NCBI GenBank assembly: GCA_021827205.1 | Contig: JAKAWV010000008.1 | Coordinates: forward strand, 1 to 64,000 | Reading direction: 5' to 3' | Source of the DNA: Pseudomonadota bacterium | Lineage (GTDB): Bacteria > Pseudomonadota > Gammaproteobacteria > Xanthomonadales > Rhodanobacteraceae | DNA length: 64,000 nucleotides | Program-made: the position numbers and the translations under genes | Part shown: positions 27,854 through 34,681 of the stretch, piece after piece | Layout: every line of letters begins with the position of its first letter | Numbering within the stretch: position 1 is the stretch's first letter | Notes under the pieces: generated by a model | Seen by the model: only the letters and a program-made list of their open reading frames with translations | Told to the model about the DNA's origin: nothing | The model's database searches: none

Positions 27854-28177
27854 GATGTTTGTTGCGAAAGCATCTCGGCATGGATGCGTATTTTCGTTAC
27901 GCATGGCGACCATGCCGCGCCAAGCTGCAGTCCCGATGTTACGCCGCGCCAGTGCCGTGGGACATGTGCTTGGGCGCGCAGAAGATGACCATCGCCTGCC
28001 CGCGCCGCCGGCTGCGGGCAATGCAATGGCCTGCTCGACAAGCCGAGTGTTTGCGTGAGCCCCATGTCGGGATCCGTGGTGACTGCACAGGCAGATGCTG
28101 CCCGCATGCGTGCGCACCGGCATTGGAACTTTCCATGCTCTGCGGGCAAGTCTGCGGGCATGTGCCGAATCCGGGAA
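27854..28177. other. Leader region upstream of the cyclase gene
   Basis: This 324-base gap should contain the promoter of the cyclase gene on the minus strand. Short open frames cross it but show no conserved protein features, and I see no RNA gene. The tRNA terminator and the left attachment site follow at 28178-28240. Confidence 0.45.
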
Positions 28178-28210
28178 ACAAAAAAGCCAAGCACTTTGGA
28201 TGCTTGGCTT
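28178..28210 (-). terminator. Original tRNA-Leu rho-independent terminator, displaced by the island
   Basis: AAGCCAAGCA (28184-28193) pairs perfectly with TGCTTGGCTT (28201-28210) across a 7-base loop, and on the minus strand the stem is followed by a T-run. It lies just past the duplicated tRNA 3' end at 28219-28240 and points the same way as the tRNA. It is therefore probably the tRNA-Leu terminator, now 6.3 kb from the gene. Confidence 0.75.
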
Positions 28211-28218
28211 CCTGATTT

Positions 28219-28240
28219 TGGTGCCAAGAGAGGACTCGAA
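28219..28240 (-). repeat. Left attachment site: duplicated tRNA-Leu 3' end
   Basis: TGGTGCC followed by AAGAGAGGACTCGAA repeats the tRNA 3' terminus at 34491-34513 but lacks one C in the acceptor stem. Past the repeat the sequence diverges (TCATCC against CCTCC). Since the target tRNA is rebuilt by the element, this copy is the original chromosomal 3' fragment, no longer under selection. Confidence 0.8.
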
Positions 28241-28293
28241 TCATCCGCCTAACTCATTGTCTGCAAATGCTATACGCAGCGCACTATTTTCGA

Positions 28294-28312
28294 GTTACTC
28301 CAAAAGTTACTC
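28294..28312. repeat. Paired GTTACTC sites near the left attachment site
   Basis: GTTACTC occurs at 28294-28300 and 28306-28312, starts 12 bases apart. The same pair with the same spacing occurs at 34355-34361 and 34367-34373 near the other end. They look like arm-type binding sites of the integrase or sites of its directionality factor. Confidence 0.55.
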
Positions 28313-28345
28313 ACCCGCGCAATTTGTAAACCGTGCGGTACAGCA

Positions 28346-28669
28346 TCATTCACCCTCAACCGGTGTCGCCTGCCCGTCATCCGGCGCTACCTGCACCTGC
28401 CCAGCCCAGGCTTCCATGCTCGCGGCCTGTTCAGGCGCAACGATGTAGGCGCGAGCCTCGACCGTGGCGGCGATTTCCTTGGGCAGCACCTTGCCTAGCA
28501 GGGCCATGAACGCACTTGGGTTCGCTCGGGCCTGCTCCACCAAGTACGCCTCGCCGCCGGCCTTGTCCAAGCTCGCCAGGATCATGTCGCGCAGTGCTGC
28601 ATTGATCTTGTTCACCGATCCTTTCGGCCTGCCGGGGCCTGCGCCGTATTGCGTGATGTTGTCGCGCAT
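28346..28669 (-). CDS. Phage-like protein, DUF5681/terminase-small-subunit-like
   Basis: The 107-residue protein opens with a Gly/Arg/Lys motif, GPGRPKGSVNKINAALRDMI, seen at the start of many phage and island proteins annotated as DUF5681 or small-terminase-like. It continues ANPSAFMALLGKVLPKEIAA. It probably binds DNA. It is the last gene of the element before the attachment site, 102 bases after the preceding operon. Its own promoter may be near ACTGT-N9-ACAGT at 28681-28699. Confidence 0.6.
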   Translation of the reverse strand: MRDNITQYGAGPGRPKGSVNKINAALRDMILASLDKAGGEAYLVEQARANPSAFMALLGKVLPKEIAATVEARAYIVAPEQAASMEAWAGQVQVAPDDGQATPVEGE

Positions 28670-28771
28670 GGTCGTTTCCTACTGTTACAAAATGACAGTT
28701 TCAGCTTACACCCTACAGGCCCAGCGCATGCAGCCAACGCGCGACGCTCAAGGCGAGCCAATGCCAGCGCT

Positions 28772-28990
28772 TCATGGCCGGGGCTTCCAGTCGGCGCAAA
28801 CGTGCTGCTCAAGCGCGCGGTGCGGCACGTGCCCGAGTGCACAGCCACGCCATGCAGCAGCCGTCATACGGCGGGCATGCGCGCAGTCGCGGCAGCGGAC
28901 GTCGTGCCTTGGCAGGGAAGCGGTCCCGACGGTGCACAGACCGAAAGGGACGGGGCCGGGTTTTATGGTGCGCGCACGATAAAATGTCAT
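28772..28990 (-). CDS. Small Cys-rich protein of the island operon
   Basis: The 72-residue product has the Cys pattern RCRDCAHARR, WRGCALG and HVCADW, which resembles the small zinc-binding proteins of phages and islands. It starts MTFYRARTIK, sharing the heptapeptide YRARTIK with the upstream TOPRIM protein because both genes contain the same 23-bp palindrome in the same frame. Its ATG overlaps the TOPRIM stop (ATGA). Zinc binding is inferred, not proven. Confidence 0.5.
   Translation of the reverse strand: MTFYRARTIKPGPVPFGLCTVGTASLPRHDVRCRDCAHARRMTAAAWRGCALGHVPHRALEQHVCADWKPRP
28961..28984. repeat. 24-bp near-palindrome, copy 1
   Basis: TTTTATGGTGCGCGCACGAT followed by AAAA is a palindrome with one mismatched pair; its centre GTGCGCGCAC is perfect. 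It lies at the 5' end of the 72-residue gene, just past the TOPRIM gene stop. A second copy identical over 23 bases is at 29875-29897. Confidence 0.8.
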
Positions 28991-29916
28991 GGCGTCCCCG
29001 GAATCGGCGGCGGTGATGTGTCATCGTCGGGTTGGCACGTCCACGCCAGCAGGCGCAAGCCGTCGCGCTCGGATTGCTCGGCCACCTTGGCGACGCGCAG
29101 CGCATTGGCGGGCAACAAGGCCTCGATTCCACGGCGCAGCAGCTTGCGCAGGATCGTCGCGGGCATCGCTTCGGCTTCCACGGCGCAATCGACATGCAGC
29201 GCGCGGCGGTCGGATTCCTTGCGCGGTTTCCTCGGCAGGTCGTAGCGCTCGATCTGCTCCGGCGTGATACCCAGGCGCACGAATCGCATGCCCACGTCGG
29301 GGTTCAGGTGTCGGCGCAGTTCCTGTTCCAGCGCAACGTCGATCAACACGCCGGCAGGGTCAAAGTCGCCGAGGTAGAACACCACGGTTTCGCGGCCATC
29401 GTCTGCTGCGTTCATCGCCTGCGCGGCATCATGGGCGAAGGTGATCGACGTGAACCCGCCGCAGGGGTAGAGGGACACGGCCAGTTCCTGACAGTCGGTC
29501 AGGATGACGCCGGCAATCGAACGCGATTCGCACCAGACCTCGCACTTGGCGTCAGCATCGGCCCACACGTCAGCGCGATACATCCCGGCCACGCGGCGAA
29601 TGAAGTCGGCGCGGCCCGTGAAGGTGTTCGTAAAATATCCCACGCGACCCGTGTCGCTCAGCCAGCCATAGGGGAGCCGGCCATTCCTGCGCATCGCCAC
29701 GCAGCGCGCCTGCACGTGCCTGTAACCACGGCCGGATTTCTCGACCGGCTCCGGCAAGCGCGGGTCCGTCATGCGGTAGAACACGTGTCGCACTGACTGC
29801 GGATGATCCTCGCGCAGCACAGCGAGAATCTGCACGTCCAGCAGGGCGACACGCTCCGCAGTCCGGCGGTCCCGTTTTATGGTGCGCGCACGATAAATCG
29901 GCGAGGCGTCATTCAT
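28987..29916 (-). CDS. TOPRIM-domain protein resembling Topo VI subunit A / Topo mini-A
   Basis: The 309-residue protein (ATG 29916) has an N-terminal winged-helix-like region with SVRHVFYRMTDPRLPE, whose Tyr is placed like the catalytic Tyr of the Topo VI-A/Spo11 5Y-CAP domain. A TOPRIM-like domain follows: Glu in CEVWCESRSIAGVI and the acidic pair in VVFYLGDFDPAGVLID. This order matches the type IIB topoisomerase A subunit and the single-chain mini-A relatives known from mobile elements. No B-subunit ATPase is nearby. DNA cleavage is a prediction. It overlaps the TubC_N-like gene by ATGA and carries a 23-bp palindrome copy at its 5' end. Confidence 0.65.
   Translation of the reverse strand: MNDASPIYRARTIKRDRRTAERVALLDVQILAVLREDHPQSVRHVFYRMTDPRLPEPVEKSGRGYRHVQARCVAMRRNGRLPYGWLSDTGRVGYFTNTFTGRADFIRRVAGMYRADVWADADAKCEVWCESRSIAGVILTDCQELAVSLYPCGGFTSITFAHDAAQAMNAADDGRETVVFYLGDFDPAGVLIDVALEQELRRHLNPDVGMRFVRLGITPEQIERYDLPRKPRKESDRRALHVDCAVEAEAMPATILRKLLRRGIEALLPANALRVAKVAEQSERDGLRLLAWTCQPDDDTSPPPIPGTP
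29875..29897. repeat. 23-bp near-palindrome, copy 2
   Basis: This copy matches 28961-28983 exactly and lies near the 5' end of the TOPRIM gene. The two copies have the same orientation, 914 bases apart, and encode YRARTIK in both genes. Confidence 0.8.
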
Positions 29917-30314
29917 GGCTGCACCTCGCCAGTCGGCAGGTGCGCAACTGACGGGATCGCCCAACAGCCATGCAGCACGCCGCGGTCGTGAAGTTCACGT
30001 GTCGCCCGGATGTTCACGAAGCGCTCCAGGGGCAGCCCATGCAGGCGCTCGGCAGCTTCAGCCCCGCCATGGGCAAGGATGGGTTCAAGCAGTGTGAGCG
30101 GCAGGCAGTATTCGCGCAGCACGCCCTCGATGCGGTGGCGGGTGTTGGCCCAGCGTGGCGACAAGACGGCCAGCAGTTCGGGCTTGTGCTGGCGGGCAAG
30201 CTCGACAGCTTCCCGGGGCACGCCTGCGCCGGTGGTGCTGCGCAGTGTCAGCGAATCGCCGTCCGCAGCGAGCGTGATGCCCATGGCGCGCAGTTCGGCC
30301 AGGGCACTGCTCAT
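29913..30314 (-). CDS. Island protein with TubC_N-like N-terminal domain
   Basis: The 133-residue protein starts at ATG 30314. Residues 1-50 (LAELRAMGITLAADGDSLTL, then LARQHKPELLAVL) fit the small TubC_N-like fold often found at the front of primase or replication proteins on islands and plasmids. The rest has HRIEGVLREYCLPLTLLEPI and no clear motif. It overlaps both the RepA-like and TOPRIM genes by ATGA. A role in replication is suggested by context. Confidence 0.6.
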   Translation of the reverse strand: MSSALAELRAMGITLAADGDSLTLRSTTGAGVPREAVELARQHKPELLAVLSPRWANTRHRIEGVLREYCLPLTLLEPILAHGGAEAAERLHGLPLERFVNIRATRELHDRGVLHGCWAIPSVAHLPTGEVQP

Positions 30315-31588
30315 ATTGTCACCTGCACAGGGATGGCTTGCGCCGTTGCGCCGTTTGCGCCGATGTGCGCCGTTGTGGCATCGGAGCACAAGGGCGCAGG
30401 GGTGCGCCGATCAGGCGCTCCCTTGCGTGGGGGTGTGGGGGATTGGCGCATCGGCGCATCGGCGCAAAACTCTGCGGCAGGGATCAGTCGGGTGCGTGTC
30501 TTTCGTGCCGCGTTACTGAACGGCTCGGCCTTCAGGTGCCCGGACCCCAGCAGGGAATCGATCGCTCGCCAGAATGGCAGGCGCCCGGCATTGCCGCGAA
30601 GTTCGGGCGGAAAGTCGGGCAGCGTATCGAGCGCCCTTTGCGTGGTGCACGGCCCGCTGCGTGCCAGCAGAACGTCCGCGCCCTGCGACCGAACGGCCTT
30701 GATTGCTCGCATTAGCGCATCGGCATGCTTGCCCATGGCGTCGGCGCGCTCGGCTTCGCTCGGGGCATGCGCTAGCACTGGGATGCCTTGCGGGTTGAAC
30801 GCGAGCCGGATCGATGCGACCCGCTTGCAGAGATTGCTTTTCTCGTGATCGAGCGACAACCCGGCAGGCTCCGCGTGCGACAGGGCAAGCCGACTGCGGG
30901 CGGAGTTGTGCCAAGACACCGAGCCTATAAAGTTTTGCTGTGCGCCCCTGCCACGGGCGGCCAGCTTGTCGATGTGGACGAGCAGCAGGACGGCGCAATC
31001 GCGTTCACGTGCGAGCTTGCCGAGGAGTCGCCGCATGAAACATCGCACCGTGGCCTGACTGTTTGCGTCGCCCAGCAGCGCGTCGCTTGCATTGTCGATG
31101 ACAACGAGGCTGCACCCGCGCGCGGCTTCCGCAAGTTCCGTCATGACCGCCGTGGCGCGCAGATCGGTGTTGCCGTACTCCGAACGCTCGACCGCCAGCG
31201 CCGCGTCGGAAGTCACGCCGTCCAATAGCACCAGATTTTGCGCGATACGCGGCAGGCTCAGCCTGTAGGCAGCCGCGATCTTGCGCAAGCGCCACGCGCA
31301 GAGAGTAAGTTCATCTTCCAAGGTCACAAACGCGACGTGCCCCGGCTCGACGTGCAGGCCGGCCCAATCGACACCGCAGGCAACGTGCGCCGCGAGGGCA
31401 AGCGCCAGCGTGGACTTGCCGCTGCCGCCGTGACCCGACAACAGAGTTACATGGCGACGCGGCAGGATCGAATCGACCACGAACTGCGCGGGCGCGTGCT
31501 CGGGCACCGTGTCCAGCGTGTAGGCGCTCAGTTCGGGCGCAGCCTCGTCCGTTTGGACGTCTGGACGTTTGGCCGTCCGCGCATTCAC
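30311..31588 (-). CDS. RepA-like AAA ATPase (AAA_25), putative replicative helicase
   Basis: GTG 31588 gives 425 residues; it overlaps the AlpA-like stop as GTGA, which decides the start. RecA-fold motifs are Walker A LLSGHGGSGKSTLALALAAH (about residues 48-67), Walker B CSLVVIDNASDAL and LLLVHIDK with an H motif. This is the AAA_25/RepA group, hexameric helicases encoded by plasmids and islands. The C-terminal half includes LRGNAGRLPFWRAIDSLLGSG, perhaps a winged helix, then a low-complexity tail. It could support excised-element replication. Confidence 0.8.
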   Translation of the reverse strand: MNARTAKRPDVQTDEAAPELSAYTLDTVPEHAPAQFVVDSILPRRHVTLLSGHGGSGKSTLALALAAHVACGVDWAGLHVEPGHVAFVTLEDELTLCAWRLRKIAAAYRLSLPRIAQNLVLLDGVTSDAALAVERSEYGNTDLRATAVMTELAEAARGCSLVVIDNASDALLGDANSQATVRCFMRRLLGKLARERDCAVLLLVHIDKLAARGRGAQQNFIGSVSWHNSARSRLALSHAEPAGLSLDHEKSNLCKRVASIRLAFNPQGIPVLAHAPSEAERADAMGKHADALMRAIKAVRSQGADVLLARSGPCTTQRALDTLPDFPPELRGNAGRLPFWRAIDSLLGSGHLKAEPFSNAARKTRTRLIPAAEFCADAPMRQSPTPPRKGAPDRRTPAPLCSDATTAHIGANGATAQAIPVQVTI

Positions 31589-31833
31589 TGCTGCGCTCCG
31601 TCGCGCTCGGCGCAGCGCTCGGAAATCCACGTTTCGATTTCGTCAGACCGCCACGCTCGGGCAGTGGCAGTCAGCGGGACGGGTGCCGGAAATCGACCTT
31701 CGCGGATCAGATCGTAAATTGAACTGCGGGCAAGGCCGGTGCTGCGGATGACTTCGGGAAGTCGCAACAGGCGCGGCGGCGCATAAACCTCGTGGGGGGG
31801 ATGTGTGGCGGGCATGGCGGGTTTCTCCGGCAC
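31585..31833 (-). CDS. AlpA-family regulator / excisionase-like protein
   Basis: The 82-residue protein has the MerR-like helix-turn-helix of AlpA/phage excisionases: LLRLPEVIRSTGLARSSIYD, then EGRFPAPVPL and AWRSDEIETWI. AlpA proteins activate the integrase or act as directionality factors. It is the first gene of the five-gene overlapping run on the island. Confidence 0.85.
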   Translation of the reverse strand: MPEKPAMPATHPPHEVYAPPRLLRLPEVIRSTGLARSSIYDLIREGRFPAPVPLTATARAWRSDEIETWISERCAERDGAQQ

Positions 31834-31887
31834 CGCTCGGGAATTGGCGGCGTCGGCAGCACATCATCCGCACGAAACGCGCGCGTG

Positions 31888-32289
31888 CTAAGCATCCGCA
31901 CGTTTCATTTTCAGGGCGCGCCGAATGGTTGATGGATCCTTGCGATACCGCTTCGCCAGCAGCACAGCAAGGTCACGCGGGTTGCGGCCTTCCTTGATCA
32001 GGCGGGCAGCTTGCGCGCGGCATTTGTCCTGCCAGTTGTTGGCAGCTTCCATCTTGCGCAATCCCGCGGTTTTATTGCCACCACGTTTGCGCCCGACGCG
32101 CTGCTTGTGGCCTTCGCGGATCAAGCTCGGGGCATTCGTGTATCTCAACCCTTCAGCCAAGCCAGCATCGAGCACTCGCTCTAGGTCCATCAACCCGGCG
32201 TTCAGTACAACACGGCAGCCGGGGCAGCGATACGGCTGCATCCAGTCATCCGCAGGGGCGGCGGGTCGTTCTATGGCTTTCTTGCGCAT
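31888..32289 (-). CDS. Hypothetical island protein with CxxC and a C-terminal helix-turn-helix-like region
   Basis: The ATG at 32289 gives 133 residues; GTG 32298 is an alternative. Near the start is YRCPGCRVVLNAG, a CxxC knuckle. The C-terminus has DLAVLLAKRYRKDPSTIRRALKMK, which looks like a helix-turn-helix, with a basic middle (KQRVGRKRGGNKTAG). It is likely to bind DNA. I do not recognise the family. It lies between vapC and the AlpA-like gene on the same strand. Confidence 0.6.
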   Translation of the reverse strand: MRKKAIERPAAPADDWMQPYRCPGCRVVLNAGLMDLERVLDAGLAEGLRYTNAPSLIREGHKQRVGRKRGGNKTAGLRKMEAANNWQDKCRAQAARLIKEGRNPRDLAVLLAKRYRKDPSTIRRALKMKRADA

Positions 32290-32379
32290 GGCCTTCACTC
32301 CATGCCTTCAGAAGGACGCCACGGCAGCCGGTGAAGGTGTCCGGCGTTCGGTGATCAGCCTAGCCGTGGCGATTGCAGT

Positions 32380-32793
32380 TTATTTGCCCCGCGTCCAGTT
32401 TTCGCAGCGCAGCCCCGGCACGCGCCGGAACTCGCGCAGATTGTCCGTCACCAGCACCAGGTCGCGCGCGACAGCCTGCGCGGCAATCAGCAGGTCCAGC
32501 GGGCCGATGCTGGCGCCCTTGCGTTCGAGTGCGGCGCGGATGCGCCCGTAAGCCGTTGCGTCGGTGTCCAGGAACGGCAGCGCCGTGAACCCGTGCGTCA
32601 CCACGTCCAGGGCGCTGCGCACCGGCGCGGTGCGTTGCGACTTTTCCGCGCCGTACAGCAGTTCGGCCAGCACCAGGCTGGACAGGTGCAGGCGGTTGGG
32701 TGCAAGGCTTGTCAGGCGATTCAGCAGCGAACGCGGCTCGCCTTTCAGCGCGGCAATGATCGTGCAGGTGTCCAGCAGGTAGGCGTCGGCCAC
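32380..32793 (-). CDS. vapC: VapC-type PIN-domain toxin
   Basis: The 137-residue PIN protein starts at GTG 32793, three bases after the vapB stop. The acidic residues are present: LLDTCTIIAAL (first Asp), SLVLAELLYGAEK (Glu), GPLDLLIAAQA (Asp) and VTDNLREF (Asp). VapC toxins are ribonucleases that cut tRNA or rRNA and are neutralised by VapB. The pair lies next to the integrase and probably stabilises the island. Confidence 0.9.
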   Translation of the reverse strand: MADAYLLDTCTIIAALKGEPRSLLNRLTSLAPNRLHLSSLVLAELLYGAEKSQRTAPVRSALDVVTHGFTALPFLDTDATAYGRIRAALERKGASIGPLDLLIAAQAVARDLVLVTDNLREFRRVPGLRCENWTRGK

Positions 32794-32796
32794 GGC

Positions 32797-33045
32797 TCAA
32801 AAGTCCAGCGCGGGCACCGGCTCTGTCACGCCTTGCTCGGGCCGTGCCCAATCCTTGAAGGCATCGCCGGCGTGGGCGCGGGCGAGGGCGAACACGTCGG
32901 CGGCGGTGCGTGGCTTCGGACGCAAGATCAGCGCGCCATCGTCGGTGCGGGAAATATCGACTTCCTCGGCGTCAAGCCGGAAGCGTGCCGGAATGCGCAC
33001 GGCCTGTGAATTGGCGAGCGTGAACAGTTTGGCGGTGGCGTTCAT
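32797..33045 (-). CDS. vapB: VapB/AbrB-type antitoxin
   Basis: The 82-residue protein begins with the swapped-hairpin DNA-binding fold (AKLFTLANSQAVRIPARFRL), the VapB form of SpoVT/AbrB, followed by a C-terminal tail (FALARAHAGDAFKDW) that would fill the VapC groove. It should neutralise VapC and repress the operon. Candidate promoter and repeats are at 33084-33122. Confidence 0.85.
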   Translation of the reverse strand: MNATAKLFTLANSQAVRIPARFRLDAEEVDISRTDDGALILRPKPRTAADVFALARAHAGDAFKDWARPEQGVTEPVPALDF

Positions 33046-33083
33046 GGCAGTATCCCGGCGTCCACCATGGACGCCTGCGGCTC

Positions 33084-33122
33084 AGTATAGACCGCTGCGG
33101 ATACGGTTCGAGGATACGGTTC
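33084..33122 (-). promoter_or_regulatory. Candidate vapBC promoter and operator repeats
   Basis: On the minus strand TATACT (33089-33084) is a good -10 box about 40 bases before the vapB ATG. Two direct copies of GAACCGTATCC, 13 bases apart (33109-33099 and 33122-33112), cover the -35 region and reach the end of the integrase gene. They are a plausible VapBC autorepressor site. Confidence 0.4.
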
Positions 33123-34314
33123 AGCCGCCGCGCCGGATCGGCACCACGTCCGCACCGATGCGCAGGCCGTCCAGGTAGTCGCTCCATGCCTGCATCATGG
33201 CCTTGCGCTCGGGCAGGTGCGAAGCCCTGTTGTACGCCGCGCGCACTTGATTGCGTTCCGCGTGCGCAAGCTGGCGCTCGATGGCGTCGGGTGAATAGCC
33301 CAGCTCGTGCAGCAGCGTGGATGCCGTGCTGCGGAAGCCGTGGCCCGTCGCGGTCTGGCCGTCATAGCCCAGCGTGCGCAGCGCGAGCGTGACTGCATTC
33401 TCCGACATGGGCTTCTGCGCGGATCGCTGCGACGTGAACACGTACTGCCCGCGTCCGGTCAGCGGGTGCAGTTCGCGCAGGATGGCAACGGCTTGGGTAC
33501 TCAGCGGCACGATGTGCGGCGCGCGCATCTTCATCTTGTCGGCGGGGATGCTCCACGTGCCTGCGTCCAGGTCGATTTCCTGCCACTCCGCATGCCGCAG
33601 TTCGCCCGGTCGCACGAATACCAGCGGCGCGAGCTTCAGGGCGCAGGCCACTACAAAGCCGCCGCCGTAGCCGTGCAGTGCGCGCAGCAGTTCGCCCAGC
33701 TTGCGCGGGTCTGTGACGGCAGCGTGGTGTGTGACCTTGGGCGACTTGATCGCACCGCGCAGTGCAGCCACGGGGTCATGCGTGGCGCGCAGGGTTGCGA
33801 TGCCGTGCCGGAACACGGCGGAGATTTTCGCGCGCAGGCGGCGTGCGGTTTCCAGCAACTCGCGGTGTTCCAGGTCTTGCAGGATCGCCAGCACGTCGGC
33901 GGGGACAATCGAACCGATCGGCTTCGCGCCCAGCGCAGGCAACGCATGCTGTTCCAGCAGCCAGCGGTCCTTGGTCGCGGTGGCTTCGGATACATCGCGG
34001 CGTGACAGCCACTCGCGTGCCACGGCCTCGAAGGTTAGGGCGTTGGCCTGCTTGGTGGCCTTGCGTTCGGCGCTGGGGTCGATGCCCTCGGCAATCAGTT
34101 TGCGGGCTGCCTCGCGGCGCTCGCGGGCCAACAGCAGCGACACGTCGGGATACACGCCAAGGCTCAGCATCTTGTCCTTGCCGCCGAAGCCGTAGCGCAT
34201 GCGCCAGTACCGGGCACCCGTCGGATGCACCTCGATGCTCAGCCCGCGTTCGTCGGTGACACGGTAGAGCTTCGCACGCGGGCGCAGGTTCTTGAGCTTG
34301 GTATCCGACAGCAT
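33121..34314 (-). CDS. int: P4-type tyrosine integrase
   Basis: The 397-residue protein has the N-terminal DUF4102/arm-binding region (LSDTKLKNLRPRAKLYRVTD, RYGFGGKDKMLSLGVYPDVS), a SAM-like core-binding domain (about 100-190), and the catalytic domain with Arg in FVRPGELRHAEW, HGFRSTAS (HxxR) and the nucleophile in AAYNRASHL. It recombines the element into the 3' end of the neighbouring tRNA-Leu. The gene points away from the tRNA, the usual layout for P4-like islands. Confidence 0.93.
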   Translation of the reverse strand: MLSDTKLKNLRPRAKLYRVTDERGLSIEVHPTGARYWRMRYGFGGKDKMLSLGVYPDVSLLLARERREAARKLIAEGIDPSAERKATKQANALTFEAVAREWLSRRDVSEATATKDRWLLEQHALPALGAKPIGSIVPADVLAILQDLEHRELLETARRLRAKISAVFRHGIATLRATHDPVAALRGAIKSPKVTHHAAVTDPRKLGELLRALHGYGGGFVVACALKLAPLVFVRPGELRHAEWQEIDLDAGTWSIPADKMKMRAPHIVPLSTQAVAILRELHPLTGRGQYVFTSQRSAQKPMSENAVTLALRTLGYDGQTATGHGFRSTASTLLHELGYSPDAIERQLAHAERNQVRAAYNRASHLPERKAMMQAWSDYLDGLRIGADVVPIRRGG

Positions 34315-34354
34315 GGCGAGTAACTCCGGGACGCATGGGACTCGCGCCCAACTG

Positions 34355-34373
34355 GTTACTCGGAAAGTTACTC
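34355..34373. repeat. Paired GTTACTC sites near the right attachment site
   Basis: GTTACTC at 34355-34361 and 34367-34373 repeats the pair near the left end with equal 12-base spacing. A GAGTAAC in inverse orientation is at 34318-34324. All lie between the integrase start and the tRNA, where arm sites are expected. Confidence 0.55.
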
Positions 34374-34490
34374 GCCCCAGAGGCCGGCTGCAAGCGGACA
34401 GCGGCGGACGTCCCCGGACGGGAAAATGGCGTTATCGCTAGGGTTTTGCTGGGTTTCCCGGACTGCTGCGGACGTGCCCGGATGCCTACT

Positions 34491-34575
<85 letters not shown>

Positions 34576-34608
34576 AGGTGTCACGCGGCGCGGCCGCGCG
34601 AGCCGCGT

Positions 34609-34637
34609 AATCTAGGCGGGCACAGGCGGTTTGTCAA
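34609..34637 (-). promoter_or_regulatory. Promoter of tRNA-Leu
   Basis: On the minus strand TTGACA (34637-34632) and TAGATT (34614-34609) are separated by 17 bases, a near-ideal sigma-70 promoter about 33 bases before the tRNA 5' end. Confidence 0.75.
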
Positions 34638-34681
34638 CGCGATGCTTGCAATTGCTCTGGGGCTGCGTGAGGCTCGCGGCC

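Noticed and set aside
28612-28848. 78-codon minus-strand frame between island genes
   Set aside because: It overlaps the start of the phage-like gene and the end of the Cys-rich gene in another frame, with no conserved motif.
31238-31717. 159-codon + strand frame in the island
   Set aside because: It is antisense to the RepA-like and AlpA-like genes, both of which have clear motifs.
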